A program made the position numbers and the translations under genes. From assembly GCA_020635275.1 (NCBI GenBank), contig JACKAA010000003.1, positions 629,001 through 693,000 on the forward strand: a stretch of 64,000 bases of DNA, written 5' to 3'. This DNA comes from Ignavibacteriales bacterium (GTDB lineage: Bacteria; Bacteroidota; Ignavibacteria; Ignavibacteriales; Melioribacteraceae). The notes under the pieces are model-generated. The model saw only the letters and a program-made list of their open reading frames with translations, did no database searches and was not told the origin of the DNA. Below are positions 47,135 to 57,505 of the stretch, in pieces. The number at the start of each line of letters is the position of its first letter. The first letter of the stretch is position 1.

Positions 47135-48148
47135 ATGAAGAAGTCAATTGCATTATTAGTACTATTAACTTTGTCGGTTGTATATTTTTCAGGATGCGGT
47201 GAGTCGGCACCAGAAGTAAACAAGATGGCTATAATGGAATCTGCAAAAAGAGTATTTGCCCAATTGCCAAAATCAATGCCTGGATCTGAAAATGATATTC
47301 CAGAGAAAATTGAATTAGGCAAGAAATTATTTTTTGAAACAAAATTATCAAAGACTAACACACAATCATGTAATACTTGCCATTCTATTGATCCAGGAAA
47401 AGCCGGTGTTGATAATTTAGCAACTTCACCAGGTGCTAAAACTGGAACTATCGGAACAAGAAATTCCCCAACTGTTCTTAATGCAGGATTCCAATTTGCA
47501 CAATTTTGGGATGGAAGAGCAAAAGATTTAAAAGAACAAGCATTGGGACCAATATTAAATCCTTTAGAAATGGGAATGGATAATCCAAAAGAAGTTGAAA
47601 ATAAATTAGCATCCGTTCCCGAATACAAAGAAATGTTTGCAAAAGCATTTCCGGATAATCCAAAAATAAGCTGGGATAATCTTGGCGAAGCAATAGCTGC
47701 TTTTGAAAGAACATTAATTACAAGTGATCGATTTGATAATTTCTTGGCAGGTAATCCCAAAGCATTAAGTGATGAAGAAGCTCTAGGTTTAGAAATTTTT
47801 ATAAATAAAGGATGTACAACTTGCCACACTGGTTCTTTATTGGGTGGCAATATGTATCAGAAAATGGGATTGTATAAACCTTACGTTGATACTGAAGATT
47901 TGGGGCGATACGCGATTACTAAAAATGAAGCGGAAAAATATTTCTTCAAAGTGCCAACATTAAGAAATGTTGAATTAACAGCGCCATATTTTCATGATGG
48001 TTTAGCTAAAACTTTGGAAGATGCAGTTACTCAAATGTCAGATATGCAATTAGCAACTCCGCTTACTCCGGAAGAAATTAAAAAAGTTGTTACATTTTTA
48101 GGATCTTTAACTGATAAAGAATTAGCTAAAGCAAATAGGTCAAAATAA
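47135..48148 (+). CDS. Dihaem cytochrome c peroxidase (MauG/CcpA family) lipoprotein
   Basis: Periplasmic peroxidase that reduces hydrogen peroxide using two c-type haems. The 337-residue product has a lipoprotein signal with the cysteine in V-Y-F-S-G-C. Two haem-binding C-x-x-C-H motifs lie near residue 79 (C-N-T-C-H) and 227 (C-T-T-C-H). Family segments R-N-S-P-T-V-L-N-A, F-W-D-G-R-A, N-P-L-E-M-G and P-T-L-R-N-V-E-L-T-A-P-Y-F-H-D-G are all present. It is probably a single-gene transcript ending in the terminator at 48161-48190. AGAGGAG precedes the ATG. Confidence 0.95.
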   Translation: MKKSIALLVLLTLSVVYFSGCGESAPEVNKMAIMESAKRVFAQLPKSMPGSENDIPEKIELGKKLFFETKLSKTNTQSCNTCHSIDPGKAGVDNLATSPGAKTGTIGTRNSPTVLNAGFQFAQFWDGRAKDLKEQALGPILNPLEMGMDNPKEVENKLASVPEYKEMFAKAFPDNPKISWDNLGEAIAAFERTLITSDRFDNFLAGNPKALSDEEALGLEIFINKGCTTCHTGSLLGGNMYQKMGLYKPYVDTEDLGRYAITKNEAEKYFFKVPTLRNVELTAPYFHDGLAKTLEDAVTQMSDMQLATPLTPEEIKKVVTFLGSLTDKELAKANRSK

Positions 48149-48160
48149 TTTCATTAATGT

Positions 48161-48190
48161 AAAAAGACTGCCTTGGCAGTCTTTTTTTTT
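48161..48190. terminator. Bidirectional terminator between the peroxidase and thiolase genes
   Basis: AAAAAGACTGCC (48161-48172), a 2-base centre, then GGCAGTCTTTTTTTTT. A- and T-tracts flank the stem on either side, so both converging transcripts can end here. Confidence 0.92.
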
Positions 48191-48203
48191 GTTAAATATT
48201 ATT

Positions 48204-49391
48204 TTATATTTTTTCTACAATAACGGAAGACGCTTCTCCTCCGCCAATACATAATGAAGCTAAACCATATTTAGCATCGGACTGTTTCATTGCATGAAGT
48301 AATGTCGTTAATATTCTTGCACCACTTGCACCAATTGGATGTCCTAAGGAAACTGCCCCGCCATTTACATTAACTTTTGCAGGATCTAAACCTAATTCTT
48401 TATTTGTTACCAAAGAAACAACCGAGAAAGCTTCATTTACTTCAAACAAATCAATATCTTCAATATTCATATTTGCTTTATCTAATACTTTTTTAATAGA
48501 GTCAATTGGAGCTGTTGTAAACCACTTAGGATCTTTTGCAAAAGAAGCCTGGGCAATAATTTTAGCCAAAGGTTTTAATCCTAAACTTTCTGCTTTTTCT
48601 TTTGACATTAATAAAACTGCAGAAGCACCGTCATTGATAGAAGAAGCATTTGCCGCGGTAACAGTCCCATCTTTTTTAAATACCGGACGTAAACTTTTCA
48701 ATTTATCAAAATTTACATTACCTGGTTCTTCATCTGTATCAACTAAATTTACGGCACCCTTTCTTCCAGAAACTTCAACAGAAATAATTTCTTCAGCAAA
48801 TCTTTTTTCTTTAATTGATTTTAAAGATCTGTTATAACTTTCTATTGCAAAATTATCCTGTTCTTCACGAGTTATATTATTTTCGGTTGCACATAATTCA
48901 GCAATGATTCCCATATGTTCTTTATCATACGCATCAATCAATCCATCATCTAACATTCCATCCACTAAGTTTTGATTTCCCATTTTAAAACCGCCACGAA
49001 CATTTTTAACATAAAATGGAATTTGTGACATATTTTCCATTCCGCCTGCTATTATTACTTCTGCATCTCCTACCTTAATTGCTTGAGCTCCAAGCATAAC
49101 TGATTTTAATCCCGAGCCGCAAACTTTATTGATTGTCATACATTGAGTTGATTGATTTAATCCAGCCCCCAAAGCCGCTTGACGTGCCGGCGCTTGACCT
49201 TCACCCGCTTGAATAACATTTCCCATTATTACTTCATCAACAATATCCGGTGAAATTTTGGTTCTATCCAATAGTCCTTTAATTGCAATGCTTCCTAATT
49301 TTGTAGCCGAAACTGAACTTAAAACTCCCATAAACGAACCAATTGGTGTTCTAACTGCATCAATAATGTAAACTTCTTTTAAATTTTGCAT
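48204..49391 (-). CDS. Acetyl-CoA C-acetyltransferase (thiolase)
   Basis: The 395-residue thiolase condenses or cleaves acetoacetyl-CoA/3-ketoacyl-CoA. The nucleophilic cysteine lies in N-K-V-C-G-S-G-L-K-S near residue 90. N-E-A-F-S-V near 319 holds the oxyanion His-equivalent region. G-G-A-V-S-L-G-H-P-I-G-A-S-G-A-R near 350 holds the active-site His, and C-I-G-G-G-E-A near 380 the second Cys. All catalytic residues are present. Degradative and biosynthetic thiolases cannot be separated by sequence alone. A 12-bp hairpin separates it from the PorV-like gene upstream, so it is probably transcribed alone. Confidence 0.94.
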   Translation of the reverse strand: MQNLKEVYIIDAVRTPIGSFMGVLSSVSATKLGSIAIKGLLDRTKISPDIVDEVIMGNVIQAGEGQAPARQAALGAGLNQSTQCMTINKVCGSGLKSVMLGAQAIKVGDAEVIIAGGMENMSQIPFYVKNVRGGFKMGNQNLVDGMLDDGLIDAYDKEHMGIIAELCATENNITREEQDNFAIESYNRSLKSIKEKRFAEEIISVEVSGRKGAVNLVDTDEEPGNVNFDKLKSLRPVFKKDGTVTAANASSINDGASAVLLMSKEKAESLGLKPLAKIIAQASFAKDPKWFTTAPIDSIKKVLDKANMNIEDIDLFEVNEAFSVVSLVTNKELGLDPAKVNVNGGAVSLGHPIGASGARILTTLLHAMKQSDAKYGLASLCIGGGEASSVIVEKI

Positions 49392-49524
49392 TTTTACTCC
49401 AATCTATTTCAGATAGTTCTTTTGATAAATTTAACCATTTCGTTTATGTAATTCTAAGATATTTTCAATTCGAAAAGAATTTATAATAATAAAAGTAAAA
49501 GTGAAATTTCTGATAAGTGATCTA

Positions 49525-49558
49525 TTAAGAGTGCCGCAAAATATTACGGCACTCTTAA
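49525..49558 (-). terminator. Terminator-like hairpin after the PorV-like gene
   Basis: TTAAGAGTGCCG (49525-49536) and CGGCACTCTTAA (49547-49558) form a perfect 12-bp stem with a 10-base loop, 15 bases past the PorV-like stop on the leftward strand. The T-tract is short, so it may act as a processing or pausing hairpin. Confidence 0.65.
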
Positions 49559-49572
49559 AGTAAATAGGATTT

Positions 49573-50604
49573 TTAAAATCCAAATGAGATTTGAAATACA
49601 TGATTAGCTTCAAAATACTGAACATCTCTAAATGCATAATCAACTGTTAGATTTACACCTTCAACTTCATAGTTTAATCCAACTCCGGCAGATAATCCAT
49701 ATATATAATTTTCAGCATCAACATCTGGTGCCATTATATAACCACCTCTTATAAAAAGTATGTTATTATAGTTGTATTCACCACCAATTTTATATTCATC
49801 CGATGAAAAATTATTATTCTGATAATTACCTACTAGTTGGACCATGTTCACATTATCAAGGCTTCGAGAATATGCAAATCCCAATTCAAAACTTGATGGA
49901 AGTTCATATGCAGCAGCTTCAGTTTTATAGTATTGCGGGGGTCTATTAAGATCATTTGATTCAGCTTGTATAAGCAATCCTGCACCATCATATTTCATTT
50001 GAGGTCCAATATTTTTCATGGCAATTCCAAAACTTAATCCATTTATATTTCCCAGATCTTTATACATTACACCTACATCAAATGCAAAACCAGAAGCGTC
50101 TACTTTTCCCAATGTTTCACTAATGAATTTTGCAACTACTCCAACTGAAATCTGATCTGTCAATAATCTTGAGTATCCTAAACCAGCTGTTAACATCTGT
50201 GGACTAAAAGTAGCACCTGTTCCATCTGGATCTTGTGTTGTAGTAATTAATATTTCGCCAACAGAAAGGGCTTTAATATTAAGTGACAGCACTCCAAAAC
50301 CTTCAATTTTTGCAGCAACCGCACCATATTCAATTCCAATATCAGCAATATAATTCATGTGAGAAAAAGTAACATCAACAAGTGAATTCAGGTTAGCTGC
50401 ACCTGCTGGATTCCAATGTAAAGCTTCAACTCCATAAGTTGAAGCAACACTAGCTCCGCCCATTGAAATACCTCTAGCTCCAACTGGAATTAAAAGTTGT
50501 GCTGACCCGCTTGTTCCAATTCTCTGTTCACCTCCTGCGTACATAATACTCGCAGCAAAAAAGAGTAGAATTGGTATTCTTATATATTTATATACACTTT
50601 TCAT
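49573..50604 (-). CDS. PorV/PorQ family outer membrane protein
   Basis: The 343-residue protein has a signal peptide (residues 1-23). The typical PorV/PorQ opening follows: G-T-S-G-S-A-Q-L-L-I-P-V-G-A-R-G-I-S-M-G-G-A-S then N-P-A-G-A-A. It continues as a FadL-like beta-barrel ending F-Q-I-S-F-G-F. PorV is the T9SS shuttle that receives cargo from the translocon; Ignavibacteria carry several copies. It is last of a TonB receptor - T9SS cargo - PorV-like trio, 30 bases after the cargo gene, and is likely to work with that cargo. Confidence 0.88.
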   Translation of the reverse strand: MKSVYKYIRIPILLFFAASIMYAGGEQRIGTSGSAQLLIPVGARGISMGGASVASTYGVEALHWNPAGAANLNSLVDVTFSHMNYIADIGIEYGAVAAKIEGFGVLSLNIKALSVGEILITTTQDPDGTGATFSPQMLTAGLGYSRLLTDQISVGVVAKFISETLGKVDASGFAFDVGVMYKDLGNINGLSFGIAMKNIGPQMKYDGAGLLIQAESNDLNRPPQYYKTEAAAYELPSSFELGFAYSRSLDNVNMVQLVGNYQNNNFSSDEYKIGGEYNYNNILFIRGGYIMAPDVDAENYIYGLSAGVGLNYEVEGVNLTVDYAFRDVQYFEANHVFQISFGF

Positions 50605-50633
50605 TTTTACTCCTTGAGTTTTAAGTACAATTA

Positions 50634-53600
50634 TTAAAATCTATCCAAGATTTGTTGTTCTTGAATAATAGCTAACTTAAGAATCTTAGTTTTACCCAGT
50701 TCAGGCAGTTCTATATAAGCTATATACAAACCGCTGGCCACCGGGAATCCTTTTTCATTAGCTAAATCCCAACGTATAAATTGCTGTGGGCTGTCTTTTT
50801 CAATCACTTTAACCATTGTTCCAGCTAGATCAAATAATCTGATTTTTGCTTTTCTTGGCAAGTGACTAAAGGTAACAAATCGATTATACTTATTTATCTC
50901 TTCAGAGTTTACTGCATAATATGGATTTGGAAATACATTTATTGCCTGAGTTTCTTTTTTTGCAATATTATTATCTATGTATGCGCTTGGTGCTGTAAAG
51001 GTAAATTCATCAACTCCTGCAGCATTTGGTATTGTCATTCTAATTCTGAATGTTGTTCCCACTTCTGGCAATTCATTTTCACCACCTGCTCCTTGATTTT
51101 GATTCCAATTCATTAAGCAAACTCTGGCTAAATGTTCAACCTCTAGATCACCAGATGCTCCCGGTGCAGATCTTGCAATTGCAGCTTCATATGCAGCTTC
51201 ACCTGGTGCTGCATTTTCCGGCATCATGAAATATATCCAATCACTATAAGGATCATTATCTCCACCTGATGCTTCGTGATCCAATTTAAAGTCAAATATA
51301 TCATTTTCGTTATCATCATAAATCCAAGGAACCATTCTGATATCATCAGCTGAATTGTCTAAGTTAGGTCCTAAATACCATATTTCGAATGGGACATCTA
51401 CAACATTTTCAGTAGAAAAATACATCCAAGCTTGTCCACCGGTTTCAGTAAATCTTATTTCATAATTATTAGGAATCAATATTGGGAAATTAGCTCCATC
51501 TCTCGTCCACCTTCCAATAGCTGCTTCATGATCTCCAATTGTTTGATCTCCAGCAACAACGAAATAAAATCCGCCATTAACTTGCATCGGTTCATCAATT
51601 CCAAGAGCTCCGCCATTTGGTGATAATGCAACATCGCGGTACCAATCGGCAGAAATTGCACCAGTTATATCAACGGGAGCAGGAGTAATTTCATAAGATG
51701 CTAATCCTCCAGTAATTGGACCAGCCCCATTTGAAATTAAATCTATTGCTTTTATATCAAGTGGAGCACCAATTAATCTAAACTGTATTCCATCTGCAGT
51801 TGGTGATTCATCATTTGCAAGCTGATTTGTTTGATTTGCGAGAACTCTTACACCATCTGATCTATCAACATGCCATACTACGTTTCCATTGTCTAATTCT
51901 TCAAAGGAAACCTTGTATTGAAGGCCGGTTAACTTAGTTGGATCAACAACAACGGGATATAACATACCGTCACTTGCACCTTCAGCCGGAGTAAGATTAT
52001 GTGTCACTTCAAGAGTATCAGCAAATTCAGCTCCAAATACTTCACCCGGATTTTTACTTGTTGGAATGATTGTCAGTATTGTTAACGGCGTCTCTAAATT
52101 ATTTGGTTTTGCATCAGGATTTTGGCTATATGCTGTAACTGCAAAATAGTACCTGATACCGTTAATGAGTGGTTCTTGAGAGAACGCATCTCTTTCTATT
52201 TCAAGATATCTTCTTATTCCCGTATCATTTCCAAATTGGGCAACTCCTTGCGCAACTACACCCGTACCTGCATCAAAGAATTCTTCTGATATTTTACTAA
52301 TACCATCAACAATATCAAATGTCGCAACTCGTATTGCTTCTGAAATTCCTGCAGCTCTATTTGGCAATTGGTAAATATTGTAACCCTGAAACATAAATCC
52401 TTTTGAATTATATGTAATTTCTGTTTCCTTAACTCTTTGAGGATCTTCGCCCCAATCAAGAACAATTTTCTTATCAAGAGCATAATAAGTTGTCTGCCCG
52501 CCTGCATCCACCACTGTGTTACCTGCAACAGTTACTTTTGGTGCCGGAGGAGCAACCGGCAGGTCAAAGAAATTATCATAGGCTGATTGAGCTTCAGCAT
52601 CATAAAATTTCATTAATCCAATTGCAGAAAGTCTATCAACACCTGGAATTGCACCTGCTACTATTTCAGCAACAACAACTTCTTGTGTATCTCCAGCAGC
52701 CATTGTAAATGGTCCTGAAGCTTGACCAATTCTACGATCTCCCGGCCCTATTTGCTGACCATCAATCCATCCTGTTCTTGTAACTGGATCTCCGGATAAA
52801 GCAAATGTTGTTTCTCTGCCGGTGTTAGGATCAACAAATGTATCGCCAGATAATCCAACTTTTCCTCTAAAAAAGTTATAATACTGATCGGAACCAAGAG
52901 GACTACCTTGTGTTGGGTCTGTAACAGCTGGATCACCACGAGCGAAATAAAATGCTGCAGTCATAGGCAGATTAGTTTTTCCAATAACCCGCTGACCATT
53001 AAATATTGCAAAATCATCCGGGCCACCATCAACTATTGGCCCTTGGAAAAAGTCAAAACCAACTGCCGGAGGTGGAAGCGGATCATAGTTTCCATCCACA
53101 GCATTTGCATTATAACAATAAACTAAACTCAAAGTTGTATCGCAGCCTGCAAAATCATCTCCAGAATTACCTAGATCAACATCAGACCACATACAAACGT
53201 ACATACTGTCAAATGAAATCAGCGATTTATTAATTATTTTATATTTTCTGAAAAACATATTTCCCAAAGCACCTGTTCGAGCATATGCCCATATTGTAGC
53301 CTGCATCTCAATTCCTAACGGATTAGTTCCGTATAAAAATTGAGTTCTTGTCGGATCCAAATCATTTGCTACATACCAAATTGTTTGGTCAGCTCCAGAA
53401 ACTCCAGGAATATCAACTGTTGGATCATATTGTCCGTTGCCATCTACATCTGTATACTCAGCCCCATCAGTTGCGGGCCATTCAATCCAATCTTTATAAT
53501 ATTGAGCGATAATTTCAGATTCTGATCCTTCATTATCTGATATCTCAGAATTAACTGAACCATCTTGATAACCTTCTGGTCTTGGACCAGATGGCGGAAT

Positions 53601-54023
53601 AATATCCGGTCGTACTCTGTAAATTCTATTTTTATCAAGATCAGGATCCTCAGCAACACCTGGTGATAAAATTTTTCCGCCTTGTAATCCGGTTCTATAT
53701 GAGGATCCTCCAACTCTCACTTGCGGATCGCCGGCAACCTTGGCACCCCACATAAATCCTGATTTGAAAACTGCTTGTCTACCACTTCCTTTTGGAAAAA
53801 CCAAACCGGAATTATCATCATTTACGTCTATATCTGAATATCCTTGGTTCCAAAATACTGTTGAAATATTGTTAACATTTAGATAGGTCGTAATTGGCAG
53901 ACCTGATACTTTTGCTATTTTTTGCCCTTCATCCTTTTTATCCTCTTTAGCATTAACATTCACAACAAGGCATGTAATACTGAAGATTAAAAGAATAAAA
54001 AGACTAATATATTTTCGTTTCAT
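50634..54023 (-). CDS. Large exported protein with T9SS C-terminal sorting domain
   Basis: The 1129-residue protein has a signal peptide (to about residue 25) and a long beta-rich body. Its last 85-90 residues form a type A T9SS sorting domain: V-F-P-N-P-Y-Y-A near residue 1045, then F-S-H-L-P-R-K-A-K-I-R-L-F-D-L-A-G and V-A-S-G-L-Y-I-A-Y. The body has several Asp-rich segments that could bind calcium (for example D-V-D-G-N-G-Q-Y-D and D-L-D-P-T). I cannot name an enzymatic domain. Similar very large proteins sit beside PorV-like genes in related bacteria. Flanked by a TonB receptor (39 bases upstream) and a PorV-like gene (29 bases downstream) in one transcript. Confidence 0.85.
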   Translation of the reverse strand: MKRKYISLFILLIFSITCLVVNVNAKEDKKDEGQKIAKVSGLPITTYLNVNNISTVFWNQGYSDIDVNDDNSGLVFPKGSGRQAVFKSGFMWGAKVAGDPQVRVGGSSYRTGLQGGKILSPGVAEDPDLDKNRIYRVRPDIIPPSGPRPEGYQDGSVNSEISDNEGSESEIIAQYYKDWIEWPATDGAEYTDVDGNGQYDPTVDIPGVSGADQTIWYVANDLDPTRTQFLYGTNPLGIEMQATIWAYARTGALGNMFFRKYKIINKSLISFDSMYVCMWSDVDLGNSGDDFAGCDTTLSLVYCYNANAVDGNYDPLPPPAVGFDFFQGPIVDGGPDDFAIFNGQRVIGKTNLPMTAAFYFARGDPAVTDPTQGSPLGSDQYYNFFRGKVGLSGDTFVDPNTGRETTFALSGDPVTRTGWIDGQQIGPGDRRIGQASGPFTMAAGDTQEVVVAEIVAGAIPGVDRLSAIGLMKFYDAEAQSAYDNFFDLPVAPPAPKVTVAGNTVVDAGGQTTYYALDKKIVLDWGEDPQRVKETEITYNSKGFMFQGYNIYQLPNRAAGISEAIRVATFDIVDGISKISEEFFDAGTGVVAQGVAQFGNDTGIRRYLEIERDAFSQEPLINGIRYYFAVTAYSQNPDAKPNNLETPLTILTIIPTSKNPGEVFGAEFADTLEVTHNLTPAEGASDGMLYPVVVDPTKLTGLQYKVSFEELDNGNVVWHVDRSDGVRVLANQTNQLANDESPTADGIQFRLIGAPLDIKAIDLISNGAGPITGGLASYEITPAPVDITGAISADWYRDVALSPNGGALGIDEPMQVNGGFYFVVAGDQTIGDHEAAIGRWTRDGANFPILIPNNYEIRFTETGGQAWMYFSTENVVDVPFEIWYLGPNLDNSADDIRMVPWIYDDNENDIFDFKLDHEASGGDNDPYSDWIYFMMPENAAPGEAAYEAAIARSAPGASGDLEVEHLARVCLMNWNQNQGAGGENELPEVGTTFRIRMTIPNAAGVDEFTFTAPSAYIDNNIAKKETQAINVFPNPYYAVNSEEINKYNRFVTFSHLPRKAKIRLFDLAGTMVKVIEKDSPQQFIRWDLANEKGFPVASGLYIAYIELPELGKTKILKLAIIQEQQILDRF

Positions 54024-54062
54024 TTATATTTTCCTCTTATTTTTTGGTTGAATATAACATGC

Positions 54063-57059
54063 CTAATATTCTAATCTTATTCCCAGCCTAATTTGACGAG
54101 GTGGACCGTAAAATACTGGTATAGTTAAATTACGTCCAATCTCACCAGTCTGATTTGCAACTTGCCATTGTTCATAATAATCTAAATTGATTGCTCTGTA
54201 CATATCAACATAATTTTGACCTTTTGATTCAACTTCAGGTCCACCCTGACTTGGATCGTTCAACCAGCCGTCATCTTCAGTTACTCCGGTTCTTAGAAAA
54301 ACATTTTCTATGTTTTTTGTATCAAATAGGTTTATTACCTGCACATAGACATTTGCTTTTAGTTTATCATAAATATTAAATGTTTTATCTATTCTTAGAT
54401 CCATTTGAAAGATTGATGGTGTTGTTGATGTATTTAAGGCTTCAACCGGTTGTCTGTCACGTGCATCAACTTCTAAATCACCAGTACCTTTACCTTGTGT
54501 AAAAGGGTGACCGCTATTGAATGATATTAATCCTGAAATTCCAAATTCCTGCAGCCAGGATGGTGAATCATTTTCACTAAAGCGGTAATCAATGCTTAGA
54601 TTTCCTCTTACAGAGTTATTATATTCCAGAGGAGAAACATAAGCCGGTTCAAATATTGTAACACCATCAAGAGGAGCATTAACAATACCATTATTAGAAT
54701 TTGGATATGAACCAGTACCTTGAGCATCATTAAATGTAATTGTTGCATTTACTAAAAATCTTTCAACTCTTCTCATGTTAAATGAAATTTCAAGACCTTT
54801 CGTTGTAGCAAAATCTCCATTTCTAAGAATTGAATAAGCTCCGTAAGGAGATTTAGTATCCGTAAACTGCTTGTCAAAAACAATTTGATCCAGAACATCT
54901 TTATAATATCCTGTAATATCAAAGGACGCAAAATCACCGATTTGCTGAGTAAAACCAACTTCATATTGAGTTGTTCTAGTCGGTCTGATATTAAATCCTA
55001 CCGGTGCAGGAATATTAAAACCACCTCTTAAATTCTCTGCAGTTGCATAGAACCCTTGATAAGCATCTCTTAATCTGGTTTGCTGAACAAATTTACCGTA
55101 TTGTGCATGAAATACTGTTTGATCAGTTACTGCAAATGAAAATCCGAGACGAGGACTGATTGCTTTAAATGTCGGCACATCTTCCCAACCTTTTTCAATA
55201 TATTCTCCAGTATTATAATCAATTGATTTTTCTGGTCTAAATGGATCAATCATTTGCTGGTTATCAATATCAAAATAATCGAACCTTAAACCTGCATTGA
55301 TGATAAGATTATTATATTCAATCTTATCTTGAATATAACCTGAAATAAATACTGGTTTTTTTGCTCCGTTTGGACCACCTGTTCCAACCTCATTCAAATC
55401 AAGATCATAACCGTAATTATTAACCCCTTTTCCTTGTATGAGTTGATCTCTTCCAACTTTACTTGGATCATTATCTGCTAAACGTGAATCAGTTAAAATT
55501 AGACCGGAAAGTGCTCTTGCATCTTCATTAGTAATTACAAATTGCCGCAGCGTAAACAGTTGAACTTCCCCACCTAATTTTATTGAGTGTTCTTTACCAA
55601 AATCCATAGACAATGCACCAGTAAGGTTAATTTTTTCTCTTTTAAATTTGGAATAACCCGAAGTAATATCTCCCCAAGGATTAAAAGTAAATCCATATAC
55701 ATTTAGTAAGTCAGGAGGAGCTGATTCTGATTTCCAAACATCAAAACCTACATTCGCATTAGCAACACTATCTCCGTATAAATAAACATTATCCTTCAAA
55801 TAAGGATCAAATTGTTCATCCATAAAAAATGAATATCCGCCGCTAATTTCATAAAAGGTATTTGAATTAATTATATGCGTACCTTTTATACTAAAAGCTC
55901 CATTTTTTCTTTCTTGCTTTTGAATTCTATCCACATTTAAAATATTTGCAATATTTCCTGCATTACGTGATGAAGAAAATGGATCAAAATCTTCTTCTTG
56001 TGTATAAGTACCAACAGTTCTAAATATGAAAGGATTGAAATCAAAAGTTAATGTTGCGGTTCCTGTCATTGTTTCTGCAGAATACTTGTATGGAGTTGTT
56101 GGATAAACCAAGTTAATTGAGTCACCCGTTGTAGGATCATTAATTAAACCAAGATTAATTCCCGGATATGGCTGAGGATTTTTATCATTAGTATAGTTGT
56201 AATTAAATAGTCCGAAAAATTTAATTTTTGTATCAAATATTGGTCCGCTTATTGTTCCAATCATATCTGAATAACCATACCATTTTGAGCCAAGTCTTTC
56301 TTCACCATCAAATCTATCGGATCTGCCTTTGAATGTTATATTGTCGGTAATATATTCCAAACTGGCATTCCAATATGGAGTTCCGGATTTAATTTGTGTG
56401 TAAACTATACCCGAATTTGCTCCGCCATACTCAGCGGTATAACCACCGGATTGAACTTGAATTTCTTCAATGGCATCTTGAGTAATATTTACGGAACGCC
56501 CACCAAGAACTGGATCAGTAATTGATGCACCTTCTAAATAATAGCCAACTTCATCTAAACGGCCACCGCGAATAAAAACAGCATTATCCTGAACTGTAAC
56601 TCCGGCAGTCAATGAAAGAATTTCATTTACGCCTCTTACAGGTAATGCGTCAATATCTTCGCTAGTTGAAATTCTATTTGCATTTGTTGCAAACTTATTT
56701 ACTAACGGCCGTTCAGCAATAACTGATATTTCCTGAACTTCAAATCCTTCTCCGGCAAGCTCAAAATTAACTTCAATTGTGAGTCCAGCATTTACACGAA
56801 TATTTGAAATTGATTTTGATTGATAGCCGACAAAGGATGCTTTAACTTCATAAACACCTGCTTCAACATTTGAAATGGAATATTCTCCATTAACATCTGC
56901 TGCTCCTCCAAGTGAACTTCCCGATATAATAACATTTGCACCAATGAGAGGTTCACCCGTACCAAGTTCTGTAACTTTACCTTTGATTTTCCCCGTTTGC
57001 CCAAACAGTAAAATTGGAATGATCATAAGGAAGATGAAAATTGTTAGTTTTTGTTTCAT
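54063..57059 (-). CDS. TonB-dependent receptor (CarboxypepD-regulatory type)
   Basis: The 998-residue outer membrane protein has a signal peptide ending near L-F-G-Q. A carboxypeptidase-regulatory-like domain (about 23-105) holds G-K-V-T-E-L-G-T-G-E-P-L-I-G-A-N-V-I. The plug domain (about 110-240) includes V-F-I-R-G-G-R-L-D-E-V and V-Q-S-G-G-Y-T-A-E-Y-G-G-A-N-S-G. The long beta-barrel ends in a tyrosine (R-L-G-I-R-L-E-Y). This is the SusC-like arrangement, but no SusD partner lies nearby; the downstream partners are a T9SS cargo and a PorV-like protein. The ligand is unknown. AAGGGAG precedes the ATG. Confidence 0.92.
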   Translation of the reverse strand: MKQKLTIFIFLMIIPILLFGQTGKIKGKVTELGTGEPLIGANVIISGSSLGGAADVNGEYSISNVEAGVYEVKASFVGYQSKSISNIRVNAGLTIEVNFELAGEGFEVQEISVIAERPLVNKFATNANRISTSEDIDALPVRGVNEILSLTAGVTVQDNAVFIRGGRLDEVGYYLEGASITDPVLGGRSVNITQDAIEEIQVQSGGYTAEYGGANSGIVYTQIKSGTPYWNASLEYITDNITFKGRSDRFDGEERLGSKWYGYSDMIGTISGPIFDTKIKFFGLFNYNYTNDKNPQPYPGINLGLINDPTTGDSINLVYPTTPYKYSAETMTGTATLTFDFNPFIFRTVGTYTQEEDFDPFSSSRNAGNIANILNVDRIQKQERKNGAFSIKGTHIINSNTFYEISGGYSFFMDEQFDPYLKDNVYLYGDSVANANVGFDVWKSESAPPDLLNVYGFTFNPWGDITSGYSKFKREKINLTGALSMDFGKEHSIKLGGEVQLFTLRQFVITNEDARALSGLILTDSRLADNDPSKVGRDQLIQGKGVNNYGYDLDLNEVGTGGPNGAKKPVFISGYIQDKIEYNNLIINAGLRFDYFDIDNQQMIDPFRPEKSIDYNTGEYIEKGWEDVPTFKAISPRLGFSFAVTDQTVFHAQYGKFVQQTRLRDAYQGFYATAENLRGGFNIPAPVGFNIRPTRTTQYEVGFTQQIGDFASFDITGYYKDVLDQIVFDKQFTDTKSPYGAYSILRNGDFATTKGLEISFNMRRVERFLVNATITFNDAQGTGSYPNSNNGIVNAPLDGVTIFEPAYVSPLEYNNSVRGNLSIDYRFSENDSPSWLQEFGISGLISFNSGHPFTQGKGTGDLEVDARDRQPVEALNTSTTPSIFQMDLRIDKTFNIYDKLKANVYVQVINLFDTKNIENVFLRTGVTEDDGWLNDPSQGGPEVESKGQNYVDMYRAINLDYYEQWQVANQTGEIGRNLTIPVFYGPPRQIRLGIRLEY

Positions 57060-57505
57060 ATTAAACTCCCTTACTGATTATTAAAGATGTGAATTAAAGT
57101 TGATCTCCTTTTTTTATTATTATTTTGTTATTTAAAATGAATCAATATTTAGTAGATAATCTCAGCAAATATTCAAAATACTTCACTGATATTCCCTGAG
57201 TGCCCAAGCAGATTTTTTGGAATGATTATTTGAAGTTACAATACGTTATTTATATCTAATTTTCCTTAGAGATATTTTGTCGGATCGTTTTTAAAATAAA
57301 TGATAATAAATAGAATAATTACATCTTAATTTTATGTGATGGAAAATTTAAAAACAATCCAGATTCTTTCCCCCATTTTTTAATTTATGAAGACTCTAAT
57401 AAGACGTATTGAAGTAAGAAAAGTTGTGTGTTATGATTTTAACTTAATCTTATTAATTCATTATAAATTAACATTAATTACTGTCAGAAAATAAAAGATA
57501 GAAAT
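57060..57505. other. Long intergenic region upstream of the TonB receptor
   Basis: About 446 bases with no gene I can support. It should hold the leftward promoter of the TonB receptor operon. Near the operon is a second Shine-Dalgarno-like AAAGGAGATC (complement of about 57102-57111) with no start codon behind it. I see no hairpin terminator, repeat or RNA gene. The DNA is very AT-rich throughout. Confidence 0.4.

Noticed and set aside
47110..47850. 246-codon leftward frame opposite the cytochrome c peroxidase
   Set aside because: The peroxidase on the other strand has both haem motifs and a lipoprotein signal, so the antisense frame is a shadow.
50862..53713. Several small frames on both strands within the 1129-aa gene
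   Set aside because: All overlap one long frame with a signal peptide and T9SS tail; none has a ribosome binding site or recognisable domain.
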